A stretch of DNA of 5,289 bases from Candidatus Competibacteraceae bacterium. GTDB taxonomy: Bacteria > Pseudomonadota > Gammaproteobacteria > Competibacterales > Competibacteraceae. How positions within the stretch are numbered: the first letter of the stretch is position 1; each line of letters begins with the position of its first letter. Where the stretch lies: assembly GCA_012032855.1 (NCBI GenBank), contig JAAUQA010000277.1, positions 1 through 5,289 on the forward strand. Direction: 5' to 3'. Position numbers and translations under genes: made by a program. This document shows positions 1 to 4,136 of this stretch, one piece after another. The notes below the pieces were generated by a model, which saw nothing but the letters and a program-made list of their open reading frames with translations, searched no databases and had not been told where the DNA came from.

Positions 1-248
1 CGCGACAGTTCCTCCGCGGCGTGACTACGATTGCCGGGCAGCAAGGACGGGCGACCACTGGCCAGGAATTCGACGGCCAGGGCTTGCAAGCGAGGATGAG
101 CGTGTCCTAGAAGCAAGGCTCCGTCGCCGCCCACGCAATCCAGCACGGGCGGCCCCTCGCCGCCGCCGGTCGCCGGATACAGCCACACGCCTTGACCACG
201 AAGATACTCTTTCTCCAATCCCAGCGTGCTCAACCAGTGACTCAACAA
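1..248 (-). CDS. Class III PLP-dependent aminotransferase, internal N-terminal fragment (no start in window, runs off left edge)
   Basis: Reading the minus strand from 248 to 1 gives an open frame of about 82 residues without a stop. Near its beginning it contains a STLGLEKEYLRGQGVWLYP stretch, then PVLDCVGGDGALLLGHAHP around residues 34-52. A conserved segment of the form LD-x-x-GG-x-GA-LLLGH-x-HP is typical of the N-terminal part of class III (ornithine/glutamate-1-semialdehyde type) aminotransferases, just before the cofactor-binding large domain. The catalytic lysine and PLP-binding motifs would lie beyond the left edge, so the substrate cannot be inferred. There is no ATG or GTG in this frame; only TTG codons occur near 248-243, and an in-frame TGA lies at about 288-286. 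The 5' end abuts the manC fragment directly, so the family's usual leading residues are missing. GC is about 65% over 1-240, far above the rest of the window. The motif match is clear, but whether this is a functional gene is doubtful. Confidence 0.55.
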   Translation of the reverse strand, partial: MLSHWLSTLGLEKEYLRGQGVWLYPATGGGEGPPVLDCVGGDGALLLGHAHPRLQALAVEFLASGRPSLLPGNRSHAAEELS

Positions 249-521
249 CGGCCGGTGCCGTGTTGCGTCCCACCGGCTCGAGGATCAGCGCGCCTGCCTG
301 CAGATCAGCTGCCTGAGTTGCTCGGCGACCATGAAGCGGTGTTCTTCATTGCACACCACCACAGGCGCTGCCGTATCGTCCATATCCCGTACCCGCAATG
401 CCGTGTTCTGCAGTAAGCTGCGCGCATTTGCCAGGGGCAAAAACTGCTTGGGATGAATTTTACGGGATAACGGCCACAAGCGGCTTCCCGTACCTCCGGA
501 TAAAATCACAGGAATGATCAT
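247..521 (-). pseudogene. manC: Mannose-1-phosphate guanylyltransferase, N-terminal remnant with frameshift
   Basis: The family (ManC/AlgA/CpsB) makes GDP-mannose from mannose-1-phosphate and GTP for exopolysaccharide or LPS sugars. Starting at the ATG at 521-519, residues 9-20 read GGTGSRLWPLSR and residues 24-27 read PKQF, the nucleotide-binding signature of the pyrophosphorylase domain. Homology continues through EEHRFMVAEQLRQL to residue 72. The frame then ends at a TGA at about 288-286, but the next frame carries LQAGALILEPVGRNTAPAV (303-247), the next conserved block of this family. Restoring one base near 304-306, for example to read Q-L-N-L-Q-A-G, joins the two parts. After NTAPAV the similarity stops abruptly at the aminotransferase fragment. 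About 90 of the usual 470 or so residues remain. No convincing Shine-Dalgarno sequence precedes the ATG. The family call is firm. Whether the breakage is biological or a sequencing/assembly error is open, and the paralogue name could equally be algA or cpsB. Confidence 0.75.
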
Positions 522-855
522 GATGCATTGGAACGAAACATGGGTTAGAAAATCCGTTAACTGTCGAAACCTTGAATATTGGGCGTACATAAACTAAATC
601 ATATCTGCCGTAGTCCGCAATCACGAATGACAATATCTGTAACCGGCAGCGATTTTGGGTTACAAGCACCTTAACTCTACGACAAACTAAATTTAGGTCA
701 TGATGTTTCTGCAACTTACCAACAACGATCATTACCGGCGCGTTTTTCCTTGGATTCCGTAGCCATTCTTCAGTGTCGTTGGCGTGACACCCCGATGTTA
801 CGCAACCTATTTCGGCATTAACAAAACCTATCGCTTTGTCATTCAGAGCAAAATT
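522..855. other. Intergenic region between the manC remnant and the TetR gene
   Basis: No gene could be supported in these 334 bases. The open frames crossing it show no recognisable domain and no ribosome binding site. The two flanking genes diverge, so promoters for both should lie here. I could not find a convincing pair of -35 and -10 boxes. Two palindromes are visible: CTAAATTTAG at 687-696 and a longer interrupted one at 773-790, listed separately. The 9-mer AAACTAAAT occurs twice, at 591-599 and 684-692, with no clear meaning. Confidence 0.5.
773..790. promoter_or_regulatory. Interrupted palindrome upstream of the TetR gene, possible operator
   Basis: GTGTC (773-777) and GACAC (786-790) form perfect 5-bp arms around an 8-base centre, giving an 18-bp element whose inner flanks can add G-T pairs. 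It lies 65 bases before the proposed ATG of the TetR-family gene at 856. Many TetR-family proteins bind palindromes of roughly this span in their own promoters, so an autoregulatory operator is possible. Five-base arms arise readily by chance, and the sequence does not match the palindrome at 3892-3909. Confidence 0.2.
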
Positions 856-1479
856 ATGAAAACGCGCGAGCGAATCCTACAGACCAGCCTAAGATTGTTC
901 AACGAGAATGGAGAACCCACCGTAACCACTAACCACATTGCAGATGAAATGGATATTAGTCCGGGCAATCTTTATTATCATTTTCGTAACAAGGACGATA
1001 TTATCTATTTCTTGTTTATACAATTTGAACAGCAAATTTCCGAAGTGTTAGAAGCCCCGCAAAGCCGCGCGTTAAATATGGAGGATATGTGGCTTTATCT
1101 ACATTTGGTTTTTGAAAGTATTTGGCGGTACCGTTTTCTTTATCGTGATCTGGATAACATCTTAACGCGTAATAGAAAGATACGCTTACGATTCAGGCGC
1201 ATTCTAGACAGAAAGGTCCGAACTGCGATCACCATATGTAAGGGATTGGTTGATGCCGGCATCATGGACGCTTCGTTGGAAGAAATCGATGCGTTGTCCA
1301 ATAATATTGCCGTAATCGCTACTTATTGGCTGAATTTTCAGCGGGTACGTGTTGAGAACCGGAGTAATGACGGGGATATCGGGCGGGGCGTATATCAGGT
1401 GATAACCTTAGTGTCCCCCTTTCTAGTCGACGAGATGCGTGATTTACTCAACAAGCTGAGCCACGATTACCTGGACTGA
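856..1479 (+). CDS. TetR/AcrR-family transcriptional regulator, PhaD-like
   Basis: This is a probable DNA-binding regulator of polyhydroxyalkanoate or storage-lipid genes. With the start at 856 it has 207 residues, close to PhaD of Pseudomonas. The N-terminal helix opens MKTRERILQTSLRLFNENGE, followed by the TetR helix-turn-helix at about residues 24-50 (TTNHIADEMDISPGNLYYHF). The rest is a helical ligand-binding and dimerisation domain. The PhaD resemblance is seen in the MKTR-RIL start, the GEP-V-T and ISPGNLYYHF blocks, and the C-terminal VYQV--LVSPFL. An in-frame GTG at 784 would add 24 residues, but these lack family similarity and have no ribosome binding site. The ATG at 856 has only a weak AGAG eight bases upstream. 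PhaD in Pseudomonas activates pha genes including phasins; here the gene converges on a phasin operon, which supports a similar job. The ligand and targets are inferred. Orthology to PhaD is likely but not proven, so no symbol is given. Confidence 0.88.
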   Translation: MKTRERILQTSLRLFNENGEPTVTTNHIADEMDISPGNLYYHFRNKDDIIYFLFIQFEQQISEVLEAPQSRALNMEDMWLYLHLVFESIWRYRFLYRDLDNILTRNRKIRLRFRRILDRKVRTAITICKGLVDAGIMDASLEEIDALSNNIAVIATYWLNFQRVRVENRSNDGDIGRGVYQVITLVSPFLVDEMRDLLNKLSHDYLD

Positions 1480-1510
1480 ATAATGGCTCGTGCTGGCCAT
1501 ATCATTCACA

Positions 1511-1568
1511 CCCTCCCTGCCTATTCACGCTGCTGGGAGGGCCGCATAGCCGCTTAAAAAGCTGCGGC
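1511..1568. terminator. Tandem GC-rich hairpins in the convergent gap, probable bidirectional terminator
   Basis: The 92-bp gap between the stops of the TetR gene and phasin 1 holds two inverted repeats. CCCTCCC (1511-1517) pairs with GGGAGGG (1535-1541) across a 17-base loop. GCCGCA (1541-1546) pairs with TGCGGC (1563-1568); GCCGC at 1549-1553 can compete for the same right arm (GCGGC, 1564-1568). The stretch after 1568 on the plus strand is A/T-rich (ATATTATTT) but not a pure T run. On the minus strand neither hairpin is followed by a strong T tract. The position between convergent genes supports a terminator role; efficiency and mechanism are uncertain. Confidence 0.5.
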
Positions 1569-1571
1569 ATA

Positions 1572-1961
1572 TTATTTGTTAAGCGATTTGACGGTAGCGT
1601 TCAACTCTTCGACCCGCTTAGCTAAATCCTGCACATCATCGTTGGTCGGAACGCCGAGTCGATTCAATACACGGGCAACTCGATCTTCGAAGACCTGCTC
1701 CAAACCATCCCAAGTGTCGGTCGCTTTGCCCCTAACCTGTTCGACCTTGTCTTTGACTTCTTCCATTTTGTCTTCTGCTACCTTGCGAGTATGCGCTTCA
1801 ACCTTTTCACCCTCTTGTACGAGGGTCTCGAAAAGCTTACCCCCTTCTTCTTCAGCCTTTGCGAAAGCTCCCAGCCCGGCTAGCCAAATCTGACGCGCCA
1901 TATCGACCATATTGAAGGTTTGTTTTTCGCTCGATTTCTCTTTCGACTTCTTTTGGGTCAT
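1572..1961 (-). CDS. Phasin 1, PhaI/PhaF-type polyhydroxyalkanoate granule-associated protein
   Basis: Phasins of this family coat the surface of polyhydroxyalkanoate inclusions and control granule size and number. The product is 129 residues. After a Lys/Ser-rich start, residues 22-54 contain the family core ARQIWLAGLGAFAKAEEEGG plus KLFETLV-EGEKV, an amphipathic granule-binding segment. Residues 55-95 are highly charged and helical. The end carries the family hallmark LNRLGVPT (99-106) followed by a short coiled coil (DVQDLAKRVEELN). It lacks the Lys/Ala-rich histone-like tail of PhaF, so it resembles short PhaI. The ATG is supported by AAGGGG at 1975-1970, eight bases upstream. It is the last gene of the series, 57 bp after the patatin gene. 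By hand count it is about 55% identical to phasin 2 (3377-3769) with no gaps. The polymer, whether medium- or short-chain PHA or another lipid, is not shown by the sequence. Confidence 0.9.
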   Translation of the reverse strand: MTQKKSKEKSSEKQTFNMVDMARQIWLAGLGAFAKAEEEGGKLFETLVQEGEKVEAHTRKVAEDKMEEVKDKVEQVRGKATDTWDGLEQVFEDRVARVLNRLGVPTNDDVQDLAKRVEELNATVKSLNK

Positions 1962-2018
1962 TGGTACTTCCCCTTAATAATTTCTTAACTGCCGGTGTGG
2001 TGATACCCTAAAGTGGGT

Positions 2019-3272
2019 TCAGTTATGCATTGAATGAACCAACCTTTGCAACTGATTCAATGTCTGCTCAAGATTCTGTGTGAGTTCATTCGATTGTTCT
2101 AGATTCTCCTCGGCAATTCTTTGCTCATACAAACCTGAGCTGAAATGGCGATTCTTATCTTCCAGAATGTCCATTCGCATGGTAATCCCATGCCGAGAAA
2201 GTATGGGTTCAAGGTCCTCATAGCGAGCAAGCAGGTCGTTGCGTATCGTCTGGTACGCATGTTCACATACCCAGCGCCGATGAGAAAAACTGAATACGTT
2301 CGCAAAGAACATTTTTTCATCATCGCGATCCGGTTCGAACAGAATTACGTCGGCATTCTCGTATTGGGAATCATAAGCCGCCATGCTCACTTCCAAACGC
2401 GAATGAATCAGTGAACGAAAGGTTTGCGAAAGCACGACTGGTAATCCGCCTTCCATCAAGGTGTCGTGTTTAGGAATACCAGCCTGGGCGGCTAAATTAG
2501 CATCGAAAGGGACAATCGGATTCAGGCAAATGACTAAATCGGCTCCATCGTCCAAAGCCACCGAAGCGTGCATCGTTTTAATCAGAGCACCGTCAACGTA
2601 ATAATGGCCGTTGATTTCGACCGGCGGATAGAGTCCCGGTAATGCCGTACTGGCTTGCAATGCTTTGGAGATCGGAACGTGATCAAAACCCTCAGCACCG
2701 AATTTAACCGATTCGCCAGTATCAATTTCTACCGCAATTACAAAAAGCCGTTGCTGCAGTTCGCGAAAATCGTTGGTTCGCCCATCCTTGCTGTACACTT
2801 GAGAGAAGAATCGACTGATCGGCTCATTGTCGAAGAATCCGGTGGGAATAGCTTGGCTCAGGCTGGTTAACGATTCCATTAAGCCCAGATCGAAGGGATT
2901 CCGGGCAAACCGACATACCGCATCCAAGAACAGTTTCGGTACCGAACCAATTCTTCGTAAATATTCCCCAAAAGCCGGGGTAAGAAACATCTGTGGGTTG
3001 AATGGATGCTCGCCCGGCTCGTCCCGAATAAAAATTCGGCACATATCCGCCGTAGTCAGCTGGTTGACCAGATTGGCGGCGATGACTGATCCCGCACTGA
3101 CCCCCACATAAGTATGAAGATGGTTGAGATCAATCCCCTCAAGCGCTTCGTCAAGCGCCCGCAACGCACCAATTTCGTAGATAACGCCTAATGGACCGCC
3201 TCCCGCTAACGCCAATCCGATACGTGACCCCTCGGTTGGATGGTGAGGCTCGGGCTGCTGGGCTCTCAACAT
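2019..3272 (-). CDS. Patatin-like phospholipase/acyl hydrolase between two phasin genes
   Basis: Patatin-fold enzymes hydrolyse acyl esters with a Ser-Asp dyad. The 417-residue product shows all the key parts: an oxyanion-hole loop GGGPLG at 24-29, the nucleophile elbow GVSAG with Ser59, and the catalytic aspartate in the DGA motif at Asp227. The oxyanion loop has Pro-Leu where many family members have an Arg (GGGxRG). No signal peptide or membrane segment is evident, so a cytoplasmic or granule-surface location is likely. Residues 330-375 form a C-terminal extension of unknown function. Residues 383-415 form a Glu/Gln/Asn/Leu-rich amphipathic helix (L391, L397, L401, L405, L408, V412) resembling a coiled coil. 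The start is fixed by GAGGAGA at 3283-3277, four bases before the ATG. Phasin genes flank it 104 bp upstream and 57 bp downstream. This suggests a hydrolase acting on granule phospholipid, stored neutral lipid or polyester; the true substrate is unknown. The domain call is firm; the granule role is inference. Confidence 0.9.
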   Translation of the reverse strand: MLRAQQPEPHHPTEGSRIGLALAGGGPLGVIYEIGALRALDEALEGIDLNHLHTYVGVSAGSVIAANLVNQLTTADMCRIFIRDEPGEHPFNPQMFLTPAFGEYLRRIGSVPKLFLDAVCRFARNPFDLGLMESLTSLSQAIPTGFFDNEPISRFFSQVYSKDGRTNDFRELQQRLFVIAVEIDTGESVKFGAEGFDHVPISKALQASTALPGLYPPVEINGHYYVDGALIKTMHASVALDDGADLVICLNPIVPFDANLAAQAGIPKHDTLMEGGLPVVLSQTFRSLIHSRLEVSMAAYDSQYENADVILFEPDRDDEKMFFANVFSFSHRRWVCEHAYQTIRNDLLARYEDLEPILSRHGITMRMDILEDKNRHFSSGLYEQRIAEENLEQSNELTQNLEQTLNQLQRLVHSMHN

Positions 3273-3376
3273 ATCGTCTCCTCAAAAGTCGGCAGTTTTT
3301 AAAGTTTATGAGTAATGTGCACTGCGAACATGGTCAGAACGTTATATTGCAGACTGCGTCACCGCTTTTGCAAGAT

Positions 3377-3769
3377 TTAATGCTTTTGCAGCGCTTTGAT
3401 ACTCTCGTTCAATGCTTCCACGCGACTGGACAAATCTTCCATATCCTGGGTGGTAGGTACTCCCATACGATTCAGGGCTTGAGCTAATCGCTGCTCGAAG
3501 ACATCTTCTAACTTATCCCAGGTCCCGGTGGCCATGTTTTTGGCTTGCCCAAGTTTCCCAATAATCTCTTCGATTCGGGCACTGGCGATCTTGCGTGTGT
3601 TGCCTTCAAACTTTTCCCCCTCCGCGACCAGATATTCAAACAGCTTACCCCCCTCGGTTTCGGCTCTGGCAAAAGCACCTAAACCGGCCAGCCAAATCTT
3701 GCGCGCGTAATCCACGGCAAACAGGGAATGCTGTTTTTCGCCTGTCTCGACTCTCAGTTTTTTGACCAT
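3377..3769 (-). CDS. Phasin 2, PhaI/PhaF-type polyhydroxyalkanoate granule-associated protein
   Basis: This 130-residue paralogue of phasin 1 has the same layout. It has a variable N-terminus, then the core ARKIWLAGLGAFARAETEGG with KLFEYLV-EGEKF at 22-54. A helical middle follows, then LNRMGVPT at 99-106 and the coiled-coil tail DLSSRVEALNESIKALQKH. It aligns with phasin 1 residue for residue with no gap. It differs mainly in residues 1-18 and 61-80, where it is less acidic and carries more hydrophobic residues (IIGKLGQAKNMA). A near-perfect Shine-Dalgarno AGGAGG (3780-3775) sits five bases before the ATG, so strong translation is expected. It is the first gene of the phasin-patatin-phasin series and lies behind a 367-bp AT-rich upstream region that should contain the operon promoter. 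Inferred role: major granule coat protein, with the two copies perhaps specialised for different conditions or positions on the granule. Confidence 0.9.
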   Translation of the reverse strand: MVKKLRVETGEKQHSLFAVDYARKIWLAGLGAFARAETEGGKLFEYLVAEGEKFEGNTRKIASARIEEIIGKLGQAKNMATGTWDKLEDVFEQRLAQALNRMGVPTTQDMEDLSSRVEALNESIKALQKH

Positions 3770-3856
3770 GTTATCCTCCTGTTAAGCACTTCCGACGAAC
3801 CTAACGCACGAAAAGTTTTAACCGATAAAACATAATGTTAGCATAAAAAACCAAAA

Positions 3857-3899
3857 AGTATAAAAGTCGAAACATACGATAACAGATTGAATTAGTATA
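3857..3899 (-). promoter_or_regulatory. Candidate -10 boxes for the phasin 2 operon
   Basis: The minus strand carries TATACT twice, at 3862-3857 and 3899-3894, each matching five of six bases of the sigma-70 -10 consensus. At usual spacing the upstream -35 hexamers are poor; CTGTTA at 3885-3880 matches TTGACA at only three positions. Either box would give a 5' untranslated leader of roughly 80-120 bases before phasin 2. The weak -35 would fit an activator-dependent promoter, but AT-rich DNA often produces such boxes by chance. Confidence 0.25.
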
Positions 3900-3909
3900 A
3901 ACATACTAA
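3892..3909. promoter_or_regulatory. Perfect interrupted 18-bp palindrome, candidate operator
   Basis: TTAGTAT (3892-3898), spacer AAAC, ATACTAA (3903-3909) form perfect 7-bp arms. The element sits 123 bp upstream of the phasin 2 start and overlaps one of the two candidate -10 boxes (3899-3894 on the minus strand). An 18-bp symmetric site overlapping a promoter element is what a dimeric regulator would recognise, and the PhaD-like TetR protein encoded at 856-1479 is the obvious local candidate. I found no second copy of either arm upstream of the TetR gene or in the spacers inside the operon, so the assignment to that regulator is inference. Confidence 0.4.
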
Positions 3910-3926
3910 CTTAAAGGGTGTTTTGC

Positions 3927-3946
3927 GAGGATTGTCAGAGATCCTC
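3927..3946. repeat. Short inverted repeat (hairpin) in the phasin 2 upstream region
   Basis: GAGGAT (3927-3932) and ATCCTC (3941-3946) are perfect 6-bp arms around an 8-base loop, with one further G-C pair possible beyond a mismatch. No T tract follows on either strand, so it is not a typical intrinsic terminator. It could be a protein-binding site or an RNA hairpin if transcription begins further upstream. Confidence 0.3.
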
Positions 3947-4136
3947 ACCATTGGGTTGCCTGAGACTCGATTAGCTCCCAAGCAACGACAACCTATTGGT
4001 TATCAGTAATACGAGAACCGCATACTACCCATCACTTCCTGTTAATTCAAGCCTAATATTCTATTCAATGAAATAAGCAATGCCTCTAATATAATCAATG
4101 CACCAATAGACATAATAAAAGATTAAAAACGGGCAA

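Larger units (their letters stand above)
3770..4136. other. AT-rich intergenic region between WS/DGAT and phasin 2, likely promoter region of the phasin-patatin operon
   Basis: No coding gene could be supported in these 367 bases. GC drops to about 25% in 3841-3900. The region holds the phasin 2 ribosome binding site, candidate -10 boxes, a perfect palindrome at 3892-3909 and a hairpin at 3927-3946. It also has an imperfect inverted repeat pairing 3948-3958 (CCATTGGGTTG) with 3989-3999 (CAACCTATTGG), with GTTGC/GCAAC and TTGGG/CCCAA pairings inside it. No hairpin plus T-tract terminator is visible just after the WS/DGAT stop, though the minus strand is T-rich there. The length and repeats fit a regulated promoter; a small RNA cannot be excluded. 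Confidence 0.55.

Noticed and set aside
25..273. Minus-strand open frame beginning MGRNTAPAVVESL, read as one protein
   Set aside because: Only its first residues (GRNTAPAV) match manC. The remaining Arg/Ser-rich sequence is a wrong-frame reading of the aminotransferase fragment, which lies in the neighbouring frame.
460..732. Minus-strand open frame of 90 codons overlapping the manC start
   Set aside because: No recognisable domain and no ribosome binding site, and it overlaps the manC N-terminus in another frame; treated as non-coding.
784..855. GTG at 784 as the start of the TetR-family gene
   Set aside because: The extra 24 residues have no similarity to TetR N-termini, no ribosome binding site precedes the GTG, and the protein from 856 matches PhaD in start and length.
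1576..1893. Plus-strand open frame of 105 codons opposite phasin 1
   Set aside because: Ser/Thr-rich antisense shadow of the phasin coding sequence; a similar shadow lies opposite phasin 2 at 3528-3710.
2005..2018. ACCC/GGGT inverted repeat just after the patatin stop as a terminator
   Set aside because: The stem is only four base pairs and no T tract follows, so read-through into phasin 1 is more likely.
2145..3111. Several open frames on both strands inside the patatin gene
   Set aside because: All overlap the patatin reading frame, which has intact catalytic motifs and a good ribosome binding site; none of the overlapping frames shows a known domain.
4065..4101. Three CAATG repeats in the AT-rich region after WS/DGAT
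   Set aside because: The spacing is irregular (13 and 18 bases) and the unit is only five bases; consistent with chance in AT-rich DNA. Not a CRISPR or iteron array.
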